A program made the position numbers and the translations under genes. Below the pieces are notes generated by a model. It did not search any database. It worked only from the letters and a program-made list of their open reading frames with translations, and was not told the origin of the DNA. Below, in pieces: positions 25,791-33,997 of a stretch of DNA of 64,000 nt (position 1 is the first letter of the stretch; each line of letters opens with the position of its first letter). The DNA is from Streptomyces sp. 1222.5 (lineage in GTDB: Bacteria; Actinomycetota; Actinomycetes; Streptomycetales; Streptomycetaceae): positions 248,001 through 312,000 of the forward strand of contig NZ_FNSZ01000001.1 of NCBI RefSeq assembly GCF_900105245.1, read 5' to 3'.

Positions 25791-25895
25791 TCATGTGTAG
25801 AAGGAAGTCGCGATACGGGCCGAGACCACATCGTCCACCTCCCAGAGTATGCCCACCACATGGCGGAAGCCGGCCAGTTGGAGCGCTCCAGCCAG
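25791..25895 (-). pseudogene. CHAT-domain tail fragment
   Basis: 34 codons: LAGALQLAGFRHVVGILWEV then DDVVSARIATSFYT-stop. LAGALQLAG(Y/F)RHVIGTLWxVDD is the conserved C-terminal stretch of CHAT (caspase-like) proteins. The catalytic His/Cys region is absent and there is no upstream homology. CHAT proteins are often part of defence or cell-death modules. Confidence 0.6.
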
Positions 25896-25996
25896 CGGCA
25901 GCGGCAGCGGCCCAGCGTGTGCACCCGGCGCGCTTGACGTAGCCCGGGCAGATCTCGAAGCCGCCCGGGCAGCCAACCAGGAAGTAGCCAGAGCTC

Positions 25997-26674
25997 TCAA
26001 CCAGCGGAGCTGACACGCTCTGTCGGCATCACCTCTTCCAGCCGACCCGCTGGACGGATCAGGCCAAAAACGCCGACAGCCAGCGCCCAGAGCAGGAGAG
26101 GAAGAGCGGCGACCCGTTCCATACCACCCATGCCGAGACTGAGGTAGTGATGGGAGAGGAACAGCCCGAAGGCCGTGATCGCTGTGGCTCCCAGCAGGCT
26201 GGTGCCCCACCTCAGGAGAGTCGGCCCGTGTTCTGCCAGGCCGAACCCCGCCACGACGAGACCGATGTTGCCCCCTGCCATGATGAAAAGGGCGCCCACG
26301 ACATGCTGGTTCTCATTGACGTCCGCCGGTGCCAGCCCGGCCAACCCGAATCCCACCCCGGCACCGGCGAGCAGCAGGCGGGCCAAGGCAGGAGCACGTC
26401 CCCTGCGCCAAAGGGCACCACCGGTCAGGGCGGCACCGACAACAAACAGCACCCCCAGGACGGCAAACGAGACATTCATCAGACCGTGTTCGGGGGAACA
26501 GATATACCGCGGTTCAGGATCTGGCTGCAGAGCGCAGTGAGCGTTACCTAAGTCGCTGATGTTGTTCCCCGCCCAGCTATACGTTCTGGCCCAAGCCGAC
26601 TCGGCAATCCAGTGGATGACGAAGAACTGCGCCACGCCCACGATCCATACCAAGCACCCGATCCGGACTCGCAC
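25997..26674 (-). CDS. DUF998 integral membrane protein
   Basis: 225 aa from GTG after GCGGAAGG (ATG 26719 gives 15 more residues). Six to seven hydrophobic helices: CLVWIVGVAQFFVIHWIAES, NVSFAVLGVLFVVGAALTGG, LARLLLAGAGVGFGLAGLAP, HVVGALFIMAGGNIGLVVAG, GTSLLGATAITAFGLFLSHH and ALPLLLWALAVGVFGLIRPA. The N-loop YSWAGNNISDLGNAHCA is typical of DUF998, a family of unknown function. Intact and of normal length. Its 5' end adjoins a broken csp copy. Confidence 0.85.
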   Translation of the reverse strand: MRVRIGCLVWIVGVAQFFVIHWIAESAWARTYSWAGNNISDLGNAHCALQPDPEPRYICSPEHGLMNVSFAVLGVLFVVGAALTGGALWRRGRAPALARLLLAGAGVGFGLAGLAPADVNENQHVVGALFIMAGGNIGLVVAGFGLAEHGPTLLRWGTSLLGATAITAFGLFLSHHYLSLGMGGMERVAALPLLLWALAVGVFGLIRPAGRLEEVMPTERVSSAG

Positions 26675-26715
26675 CGGTCCACCTTCCGCCACGCGAATAC
26701 TCTGCGGACAGCCGA

Positions 26716-26932
26716 TCATGCGGCGCCGGACTCAGACACTCCGACAAGCCCCCTGGGTGAAGGTGGGGCAGACCCGACTGTGGCCGGGCCTTTCTGACCG
26801 CCCTCGACCTCGAACTCGACGGGCTGCCCTTCTTTGGATCGCAGTGAAGTCGACGAACACATCCTTGCTGCCGTCCTCCGGGGTGATGAACCCGAACCCC
26901 TTGTCCTCGCTGAACCACTTCACAGCGAGCAC
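26716..26932 (-). pseudogene. cold-shock protein with frameshift
   Basis: [22 protein letters not shown] then [13 protein letters not shown] in one frame. [20 protein letters not shown] follows in another, so one frameshift occurs after about 35 residues. The RNP2 motif is VFVDF instead of VFVHF. Complete otherwise; it would be ~75 aa. Probably dead. The intact csp is at 21414. Confidence 0.75.
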
Positions 26933-26976
26933 AGTCCGCCTGCCATCAGCGGGCACCCCCCGAGGGCGGCGCCGAG

Positions 26977-27145
26977 GCTGCTTGAGCACGCCAGTGCCCG
27001 CAACATCAGGACGATGATGACCTTCCACAGCCGGGTCGAGGAGGCCGAGGCTTTCGCAGTCCATCTGCCGCAGACGGCTGGGGACCTGTATGCAGACGAG
27101 GTCACCGCCCACGCGCTCGACGAGGCCAGCCGAAGCGGAGGAAAG
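26977..27145 (+). pseudogene. helicase C-domain fragment
   Basis: [40 protein letters not shown] and AHALDEASR match the start of the second RecA domain in the same Streptomyces helicase type as the relic at 11027 (typical TFHxKVEEAxxFA). Nothing upstream or downstream continues the fold. Confidence 0.5.
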
Positions 27146-27251
27146 CCTGCCATACATTTTCCGTGCCAACGTCGTCAAGCGCGCGTTGCGCCGCCCTCAG
27201 TTCGCCCTCAAGTAGCCCCACCGCCTCGTCGACCAACGGCCTCCGCGTCAT
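27102..27251 (-). CDS. possible small protein, truncated
   Basis: 49 aa: [20 protein letters not shown] then [20 protein letters not shown], after ggcagggg. The helical N-terminus looks conserved, but the tail (GWPRRARGR) runs antisense to the helicase relic and appears truncated. Function unknown. Confidence 0.3.
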   Translation of the reverse strand: MTRRPLVDEAVGLLEGELRAAQRALDDVGTENVWQAFLRFGWPRRARGR

Positions 27252-27465
27252 CCCCTGCCCTGCCTCATCGCAGCCGCACAGCCTACTCAACCCGGCAAAG
27301 GTTCTGCTCAGTGTGTCCCCGATCGCGAGGCGACCGCCCGTCACGGCCGGAAGTCCGCGACAGCTCAGTGACGCGGACTTCGGGCAGAGCGAGTGCCCAC
27401 CCACCCCAGAGGAGCGCCGCGTCCTCGAGGATGATGCATCGGCTGCGCCCACGGCGACGCGGCAG

Positions 27466-27882
27466 TCATGGTTTCCGCTTGTCCAGTACACGATCGCGAT
27501 ATGCGCGCCAGGCGTCCAAGGCCGCGCGGGCAGAGTCAGCGGTGAGGAAGTCTCCCGACCCAGTGTCGAAGGCTCGCGCCTTCAGGGCATCCGCGACCGC
27601 GAGAGCCGCCCAGGCTGCTGGTTCGCTGTCGCCCTGGATGAACAGGCCCACCCCGGTGACCGGCGCGTCGTCAGCCTCGTTGAGCGGCGTGCTGATCGAG
27701 AAGCCCGGCCCTTCGTAGTCACCCCACCCGTCCGGTGAATACTCGATGCCCGCCCGCACGTTCGCCAGGGCACCGCGAACATCCCGGCCCGTGCCCAGAC
27801 TCGGCGGATCCCAGTCATCGGGAATCTCGTCGATGGCACCAGCCTCGGGCGGAAACCGCATGATGAAGACGTCCCAGCTCAC
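27466..27882 (-). CDS. conserved hypothetical protein
   Basis: 138 aa. Starts MSWDVFIMRFPPEAGAIDEI and ends DSARAALDAWRAYRDRVLDK. Acidic, soluble, no signal. Segments ADDAPVTGVGLFIQGDSEPA and AWAALAVADALKARAFDT suggest a small alpha/beta fold. Similar proteins in actinobacteria have no assigned role; some resemble immunity-type proteins, but that is a guess. The ATG lies at the start of conserved sequence, with AGGTGAGC upstream. Confidence 0.65.
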   Translation of the reverse strand: MSWDVFIMRFPPEAGAIDEIPDDWDPPSLGTGRDVRGALANVRAGIEYSPDGWGDYEGPGFSISTPLNEADDAPVTGVGLFIQGDSEPAAWAALAVADALKARAFDTGSGDFLTADSARAALDAWRAYRDRVLDKRKP

Positions 27883-27949
27883 CTGCTCACGCTACGCGTC
27901 AGCACTGACACCCCTGTCGCCGGAGCATGGCCAAGAGGCGCTCGCCGCG

Positions 27950-28472
27950 ACCCCGTCCCGCGCACCGGCCGCCAGGCCAACCGGCTCATCACCGTGCTCC
28001 GGCACGGCCGGGATCTGGACGTTGCGGCCACGGAACTCGGCATCGACCTGCGCGCTGTGTGGGCCAGGGCCCGTACCGACACCGACTGGTGATCGCTCTA
28101 GCCGGCCGGGATCCCGACGTCCCCGAGGAACGCGGCCGCACCCTGCGGGCCGACTACCTTCGCCTCCTGGACCTCGGCCCCTCCTCGGGCCGAGCGGAAC
28201 TGATCCTCGGTATCAGCGGTGCGGGGGCATGGCGGGGAGACGATCCGACGTTCGCCGCCGCATGCGACGCGGTCAGCGCTGCCTCGCACCCATGCGGGGC
28301 CAGCAGGGTCATCCGGCTGACTCCCCAGCGCGGGCACCACCGTCGTCGCGGCCGCCGCCATCGGCGTGAGCAGCGCGGCGATCTACCAGCGTCGCGGCCG
28401 GGACGAGGAGTTCGCCAAGGCCATGGACGACGCGCGGGCATCCGCCCGACAGGCCGCTGCAGATCTGGCCTG
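27950..28472 (+). pseudogene. HTH (small-terminase-like) gene, frameshifted
   Basis: Three pieces in three frames: NRLITVLRHGRDLDVAATEL then GIDLRAVWARARTDTDW-stop; LAGRDPDVPEERGRTLRADY, LRLLDLGPSSGRAELILGIS and GAGAWRGDDPTFAAACDAV; and VVAAAAIGVSSAAIYQRRGR then DEEFAKAMDDARASARQAAA. The last has an insertion-type HTH motif (AAAIGVSSAAIYQRRGRD). The pieces match terminase-small-subunit-like or transposon HTH proteins. At least two frameshifts inactivate it. Confidence 0.55.
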
Positions 28473-28885
28473 ACGTTCACCCACGAGACGTGCACAGCGG
28501 CGGACGGGTGGGCGAGGACCGTCCGGGAGACCGGTACTCCTGGGGCGACCGGCGACTGGATGCAGCCTCGTACAGATGCTCCGCAGCCGCTCCTGACCGC
28601 GAGCGACCAGCCGGGCGTCACGGCGTCGCGGGGCGGCTCCACGGGGCGTCGTCAAGTTAGTGAGGGGGTTGCCGGTTGGGGGTGTGGCGGGGCCGGGTGG
28701 GAGCCCTGGTTCATACAGCCACCTCGCGTGGGAGATGACCTCTGCCGGGAACCGGAACCCTTGTACGACGGCCCCGCTGACTCCACGTACGGCCCCTGCC
28801 CGAGAAGATCAGCAAACCCGGCGATCATCCTAGGCCCGAGGCCTCACTCCAGTTGACGACGCCTCGGTATCTCTTTCAGGGTGGT
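28473..28885. other. no gene recognised
   Basis: Between the HTH relic and the 650-aa gene. No clear frame or repeat was seen. Confidence 0.4.
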
Positions 28886-30838
28886 TCAGGCGACGGAAGG
28901 GAACTGCTCGGACGAGAAGTCCCCCTCGGACTGGTCGACTTGGGCTCTGGCCGCGGAGAGTAGTTCGGCGGCGTGCTCTGCGTCGTGCTGGCGCACGGCG
29001 CGCTCCAGCCGCACCAGCAGCCGCGAGAATTCCAGCGGGGCGTACGCGGTGGCCGCCAGACTCGCGTGACCTGCGGCGATGAGCCTGCGTGCGGAGCCGA
29101 GTACGGGAGGTTCGATGGCCGAGTCGGGGATGACCCTCGCATGGCGCACCGACGGCAGGAGGGCGGCCACGCGCGCCTCGTCGCGCTGTGCCAGAGCCGG
29201 GTAGAGGGACTCTCGCGCCTGGTTCTGCCCCGCTGTGATGCTCTTCTCGAAGAACATCTGGTCCAGCCCGGCCAGCAGTGCCGCGCCCCGCCCGAGAACG
29301 GACGCGGCGGCCTCGTCGCGGATCTGAAGGATCGTTGCGATGTTCTCCTCCTTGAACGGTCCGTGGTGCCCCGTCTGCTGGTCCATGTACCGCAGAATCT
29401 GGGCGCCGCCGACCCCCACCCCGTCGGTGCCGGTGTACGTGACGTCGGCGAGGTGGTGGAAGCGGAAGCCGGCGGAGAAATAGGTGAGGAGACCGGCCTC
29501 GTGCGCGCGGTGCACCAGGGTGACCGCCTGCTCGAAGGTGAGCTGCTCGATGACACAGCGGCTGGGGTAGGTGTCGGCCGTACCGTCCCAGGTCACCTTG
29601 TCGAACCCGGCCTCGGCGACCAGCTCGATGCCGAGCAGCCCCACCTCGAAGCGGTCGCTGATGGTCCGGGGACGTCCCGCATGGGACCGCATCGTCACGG
29701 GTCGGTCGTCAACGATGGGTGTGTTGAGGTTGAAAGCGGCGGCCAGGGCCTGGGTGTGGCGGTTGCGCCGCACATTCCCGGCGATGGCGCGCATGAAGTC
29801 GATCGCCTCGGTGGCGGTCATCCGCTCCATGGCCAGCTTGCACTCGGTCAGGCCGTCCATGAACAGCGCGGAGCATGCGGCGGACACGGTGTGCACGGTC
29901 TTCAGCAGGGAGTCGGCGACATTGCCCTCGAACATGGGGCGGCCCACGTAGGAGGAGACCGGTGCCGTCGTGCCGGTGTGCAGGCGAACCCGGGAGATCG
30001 ACTGCGGTGCCGGGATCCGGTAGGGCTCCACGGCCTCACGGTCCTGTGCGTCGCCCCGCTCGAGGTGCTCGATGTGCACGATCACCCCTCGGAGGTTCTC
30101 GCTGCGCCGTGTGGTGCCGAGGAGGTGCCCTTCGCCAGGGTCGGTGATCGACATGTAGCTCTGGGTGTCTCGGAAGCCGGGGCTGCTCCAGGGGCGGACG
30201 GGCAACGGCACTCGCTCACCGTCCGAGGCCAGTGTGTAGGCGAGGTGTATGGCGAGGACCTCGTCCTCGCTGAGTGCCCTGCCGCGTTCGCGGGCCGAGA
30301 CGAGACACCTGGACACAGCGGTCAGATAGTCATCACTGTCCAGGTCCGTTCGCTCAGGCCAGTGCACGGACACCTGGTCCTGCGCCCGCGAGCGGACATG
30401 GACTTCCGCCGCGTCCTCGGTTGCGACGATGCGGAAATCTCCGTCGTCCGGCGGCTCGGTCCCGCTCGTCCCGTGCTCGATGACGTACAGCCGGCGGCAC
30501 TGCTCCTTCAGCGTGTCGAGCCCCTGCTGCCGGTCCGAGACAATGGGCAGAAGAGCTGCCATCTGATCGGCGAATTCACCTGCCTCAGCGGGAAAGTCCT
30601 CCAGCAGCCCCGCCACGAGTTCCTCGACTCGTGTACGCAAGCTCACTATGTCGTCCGGCCCGCGCAGGGCGAACGGGCGGCGTTGTACGTAGCTCTCGTC
30701 GGTGCGGTGACGCGTGGTCAGGTCGGTGCGCTGCCAGGCACATAGGTTGATGGCGTACTCCAGTACCGCTCGGCGCACCGCTCCGTGCGTGAAACGGCGG
30801 ATGCGCCCTTCGTGGTGGGTGTGAACGTCACAGGGCAT
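28886..30838 (-). CDS. 650-aa protein of unknown function
   Basis: Starts MPCDVHTHHEGRIRRFTHGA. The N-terminal ~270 aa has no family I know. The middle and end look like a TIM-barrel-type enzyme: EVGLLGIELVAEAGFDKVTW, CVIEQLTFEQAVTLVHRAHE, AGLLTYFSAGFRFHHLADVT and YTGTDGVGVGGAQILRY. The last three stretches recall the (alpha/beta)8 5-formyl-3-furanmethyl-phosphate synthase (MfnB/DUF556) family, but this is weak. C-terminal ~110 aa is helical and alanine-rich (SARRLIAAGHASLAATAYAP). It is alone, with no operon partner, and has no signal or membrane segment. Role unknown. Confidence 0.6.
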   Translation of the reverse strand: MPCDVHTHHEGRIRRFTHGAVRRAVLEYAINLCAWQRTDLTTRHRTDESYVQRRPFALRGPDDIVSLRTRVEELVAGLLEDFPAEAGEFADQMAALLPIVSDRQQGLDTLKEQCRRLYVIEHGTSGTEPPDDGDFRIVATEDAAEVHVRSRAQDQVSVHWPERTDLDSDDYLTAVSRCLVSARERGRALSEDEVLAIHLAYTLASDGERVPLPVRPWSSPGFRDTQSYMSITDPGEGHLLGTTRRSENLRGVIVHIEHLERGDAQDREAVEPYRIPAPQSISRVRLHTGTTAPVSSYVGRPMFEGNVADSLLKTVHTVSAACSALFMDGLTECKLAMERMTATEAIDFMRAIAGNVRRNRHTQALAAAFNLNTPIVDDRPVTMRSHAGRPRTISDRFEVGLLGIELVAEAGFDKVTWDGTADTYPSRCVIEQLTFEQAVTLVHRAHEAGLLTYFSAGFRFHHLADVTYTGTDGVGVGGAQILRYMDQQTGHHGPFKEENIATILQIRDEAAASVLGRGAALLAGLDQMFFEKSITAGQNQARESLYPALAQRDEARVAALLPSVRHARVIPDSAIEPPVLGSARRLIAAGHASLAATAYAPLEFSRLLVRLERAVRQHDAEHAAELLSAARAQVDQSEGDFSSEQFPSVA

Positions 30839-31639
30839 GGTCTTGTCCTTCAGGAGGGGTATTCCGACGTCGTTCGGATTTCGGGGTCGACGGTCGGCGG
30901 ATCGGTGCGAGGATGGCCGTCGTCCCGGGGCATCCGGCGATGGCGGTAAGAAAGATCCCCTTCCGCCTGACCTACGGAGCGCATGTCCTACGAGCCCCGC
31001 ACATCAAGTAGGCCCCGCCGGCGAAACCGACATGCAGGAGCCGCGGACGTAGTTGACGTGGGGCGATGCCTCCAGCGGCAGCGCCGGCACGTCGTCTGGC
31101 AGGCCCAGGACGGGACAGTGCACGCACAGGCGTCACAGGAGACCGGTCAGTCGCTCCTGCGTCGAGGTCCTGCCGGACGGCACCCAGGTGAATCTGGGGT
31201 GTACGACCGAGGTACCCACCGGCAGAGCCCCCGGCCGACCCCCCGGCGCAGCTCGAGCAGCAGGACGAGCCCCGTGGACCCCAGCACACCGGCTGAGAGC
31301 GACGACGGCGGTGAAGCCGGGCTCTGGCCTTCTCCTCGAGGGCACAGGGTCACCCGCCATCGTGCACGTCGAATGTACGCGATAGGTACGCTGAACGTCT
31401 GGTTCAGACGGCCGCCGAGGCGGGGCGCGTACGCGCGCCTGCTCAGGCAACTCACACAGCTCTACCCCGCCGCGGAGCACAGGAACACCGCTCCCCCCAC
31501 AGCGCGGAAGGCGCCGCCTGCGCCCCCCCGTCCGGAGCCCGATGCTGCGGCCCCGGCCGCGTCCGACCAGCGCTGCCCGGGCCGGCGACGGCCTCACGCC
31601 GCCCGGCCGCGAAGGAGGCGGCCCCGGCGAACCCTGCCC
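30839..31639. other. no gene recognised
   Basis: Several Arg/Pro-rich frames lie here. One plus-strand frame contains VEVLPDGTQVNLGCTTEVPT, but it has no family match. Probably non-coding or old debris. Confidence 0.35.
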
Positions 31640-31840
31640 GCGGCCGGCGGCGCGTACGCGCACGGTCCGCTGCTCGTCCTCGAACGCGGACGCCGACCGG
31701 AACGTCGCCGGTTACGGCGACGGCGCCGTTGGCGCCGGCGGTGAACGCCAGGTTCACGTCGAGGCCGACCAGGTGGCGCTTCGTGCACTCTGCGTCGGTC
31801 AGGAGGCGGCCGTCAGGCTCCTGGGCGGACTTGGCCACCG
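31640..31840 (-). pseudogene. fragment with a HLVGLDVNLAF motif
   Basis: The frame RLLTDAECTKRHLVGLDVNL then AFTAGANGAVAV resembles a conserved stretch that I associate with Streptomyces telomere-associated Tap-type proteins (from memory; not certain). It overlaps the 3' end of the merR gene in another frame, and the following residues are not conserved-looking, so this is a relic at best. Confidence 0.25.
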
Positions 31841-32184
31841 ACTGCCTGTTGCAACGCGGTTTGGAGCCGGTCGCGGGCCTCGGTCTGCGCGGCGATCCGT
31901 TGGTTGAGGACTGCCAGACGTTGCAGCGCGACCCGCAGGCCCCCGTCCGAGGGCGGTGCCGCCGCCACATCACCGTCCAGGCACGGCAGGAACACCCGCA
32001 CGTCGTCCAGGGTGAGCCCGGCGGCCAGTAGGTAGCGGATGTTGCCGACTCGCACCACCGCCCGCTCGTCGTAGACGCGGTAACCGTTGGAGGCCCGTTC
32101 GGAGGAGATCAGCCCGGCCTGCTCGTAGTGCCGCAGCGCACGAGCGGTCGTCCCGGTTGCCCTGGCCAGCTCACCGATCCGCAC
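31813..32184 (-). CDS. MerR-family regulator
   Basis: 123 aa from GTG after GGGAGGTGGGACGG. VRIGELARATGTTARALRHY and EQAGLISSERASNGYRVYDE form the winged HTH; RVGNIRYLLAAGLTLDDVRV continues it. The C-terminal coiled-coil is short (LAVLNQRIAAQTEARDRLQT) and has no clear metal-binding Cys, so it probably senses an organic effector. It lies 26 bp after the SDR gene on the same strand, so they likely form an operon and it may regulate it. The last residues (ALQQAVGGQVRPGA) run through a relic and may be atypical. Confidence 0.85.
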   Translation of the reverse strand: MRIGELARATGTTARALRHYEQAGLISSERASNGYRVYDERAVVRVGNIRYLLAAGLTLDDVRVFLPCLDGDVAAAPPSDGGLRVALQRLAVLNQRIAAQTEARDRLQTALQQAVGGQVRPGA

Positions 32185-32210
32185 CCGTCCCACCTCCCGG
32201 GCCACTCCTA

Positions 32211-32978
32211 TCACGCCACGACCGCTCCGCCGTCGACCGGGAGCACCACTCCGGTGACGAACGAGGCGCCCGGGGCGGCAAGCTGGGCGATCGCCCAGGC
32301 CACCTCCTCGGGGCGGCCAATCCGGGCCAGCGGGGTGTGCGCCAGTTGCCACTCCCGCACTGCGGCCATCCGCTCCGGCGTCAGACCCTGGTGCTCCCCG
32401 ATGGGAGTGTCGATCGCGCCGGGCGCGACTGCCACCACCCGGACCCCGCGGGGTGCCAGCTCAACCGCCCAGCTGCGGGTCAGCAGCTCCAGAGCGGTTT
32501 TCGTCGCCGCATAGACCGAGCTGCCCGGCCAGGCCCGCTGTCCCACCGATGTACTGACATTGACGATCACCCCGCGCGACGCCTCCAGGAGCGGCAGCAC
32601 GGCCTGAGCCAGCAGTATGGGGGCGACGAGGTTGGTGGCGAGCTGAGCCTCGATCATCTCGGGCGTCAGCGTGCCCAGAGCGCCGCTGCGCACGATGCCG
32701 GCGTTGTTGACGAACACGTCCAGCCGACCGTGTATCTCCCGTACGGCCTCGACAATGCGATGGGGCTCGCCCTCGGCAGTGATATCAGCGGCCAGCGGTG
32801 TGATCCTGGCGTCCCCAGCAGCGGTCTCCTCGAGCGGCCCGACTCGCCGCCCGATCGCGACTACGTGGGCGTCCTCGGCGGCGAAAGCACGGGCAGTGGC
32901 CCGGCCGATCCCGGTCCCGGCTCCGGTGACGGCGACGATCCTGCTGGTACGCGGTGCGGTGCAGTTCATGCCGGTCAT
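32211..32978 (-). CDS. short-chain dehydrogenase/reductase
   Basis: 255 aa. TGAGTGIGRATARAFAAED is the nucleotide-binding TGxxxGIG motif, NNAGIV is the NNAG motif, and the catalytic Ser/Tyr/Lys are in VNVSTSVGQRAWPGSSVYAA and TKTALELL (S...YxxxK). PGAIDTPIGEHQ is the usual loop after the active site. End VLPVDGG is typical. NAD(P)-dependent oxidation or reduction of an unknown substrate. Just upstream of merR on the same strand, so probably co-regulated with it. Confidence 0.9.
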   Translation of the reverse strand: MTGMNCTAPRTSRIVAVTGAGTGIGRATARAFAAEDAHVVAIGRRVGPLEETAAGDARITPLAADITAEGEPHRIVEAVREIHGRLDVFVNNAGIVRSGALGTLTPEMIEAQLATNLVAPILLAQAVLPLLEASRGVIVNVSTSVGQRAWPGSSVYAATKTALELLTRSWAVELAPRGVRVVAVAPGAIDTPIGEHQGLTPERMAAVREWQLAHTPLARIGRPEEVAWAIAQLAAPGASFVTGVVLPVDGGAVVA

Positions 32979-33184
32979 CGTCCAACCCTGCCGCCAGCGA
33001 CAAGGTCAAGCAGCGCCTACCAGAAGGCAGTCACCGCCGCTGGTTGCCGTGGGCGTGGAGGCCCGTCCCGCGGGCGGGGCCCTCCGAGAAGACGGCCTGT
33101 CGGCCTCAGGCGGGAATGGGAGCAACGCCTCCTGCCTCACAGCCCGGTACCTCGGCGAGCGACCGCGCGGTGAGACATGGGCGC

Positions 33185-33304
33185 ATGTGCGGCCGATACG
33201 TCTCCACCCGGCGCCCGCAGGACGTCGCCCCCACCGACGACGTCTGGACGGTCCTGGAGCGCACCCCGCCTGCGGCGGTGTGCGTTCCCGCACGTTGCGT
33301 CTGA
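33185..33304 (+). pseudogene. SRAP/YedK N-terminal fragment
   Basis: 39 aa: MCGRYVSTRRPQDVAPTDDV then WTVLERTPPAAVCVPARCV-stop. It has the catalytic Cys2 and the first strand of the SRAP fold and then diverges. The sequence is similar to the middle fragment at 630 over the shared DDVW(A/T)VLE(H/R)TPP, so the two are paralogous copies and not halves of one gene. Confidence 0.75.
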
Positions 33305-33997
33305 GGCGTGCCACCGCTGTGCAGCTTCACCGCCCGGCCCTGCAGCCCGACGGCCGGTGCGGGCAGACCGACCGGACCGATTCCCAGCAGACCGACTGGA
33401 CCGATTCCCGAGGCCCATGCGCGACGCACGGCCGGCCCGCCGACCAGCGCACGGCCGGACACGCACGGCCGGACGCAGACCGCCCCGCACCCCGGAAGTA
33501 CCGGGGCGGCCGTAAGGCAGGCGGGGCGTGTCGGCAACAGAAGCTGGCCGTCCTGCGCGCAGGCGTAGCGGGCGTGCTCCTGTACGGCCATGGGGTGGAG
33601 TGGTGAACGACGGGCGCGCGAGGCCGGTGGACGGCGTGCCAGCAGCGGGCACGCCCGCCGGACGGCGCCCGACGGCGCGGCCGGGAGCGTGGGGCCCTGG
33701 CGGCGCGGGACGGCCGAATGCCGGGAGGCAGGTGTTCGGGCGCCGCCGGACTGGCGCGGCCGCCGGACGATGCCGGGGTGAGGGTGGGCTGTCGGCGGTT
33801 ACCGGGGCAAGGACGCGCGGCGGAGGCGGTGTTGGCATCTGCCTCCCGGCGTGGGGCCACCCCGCAGCCCGTTCCGGCGGCACCACGCCATGCTCGGCAT
33901 CGCCCGGATGCACAACCTCGCCCTCGCCGGACAGGTCGCAGGTGGCACGATGGCCCGCCATGCCCGAGGCGGCTCCAAGATCTTTACGGGACACCCC
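33305..33997. other. no gene recognised; short tandem repeats
   Basis: Long Arg/Pro-rich frames on both strands with no domain. It includes the 24-bp duplication at 33364 and several gcacggccgg units around 33428-33475. Confidence 0.45.
33364..33411. repeat. 24-bp tandem duplication
   Basis: cagaccgaccggaccgattc plus ccag is followed directly by cagaccgactggaccgattc plus ccga; three mismatches. Non-coding context; probably a slippage product. Confidence 0.6.

Noticed and set aside
28973..30745. A 590-aa plus-strand protein
   Set aside because: Antisense of the 650-aa gene; no recognisable motif and no start context.
30839..31639. A coding gene around VEVLPDGTQVNLGC
   Set aside because: Only about 20 protein-like residues; no start, domain or continuing frame.
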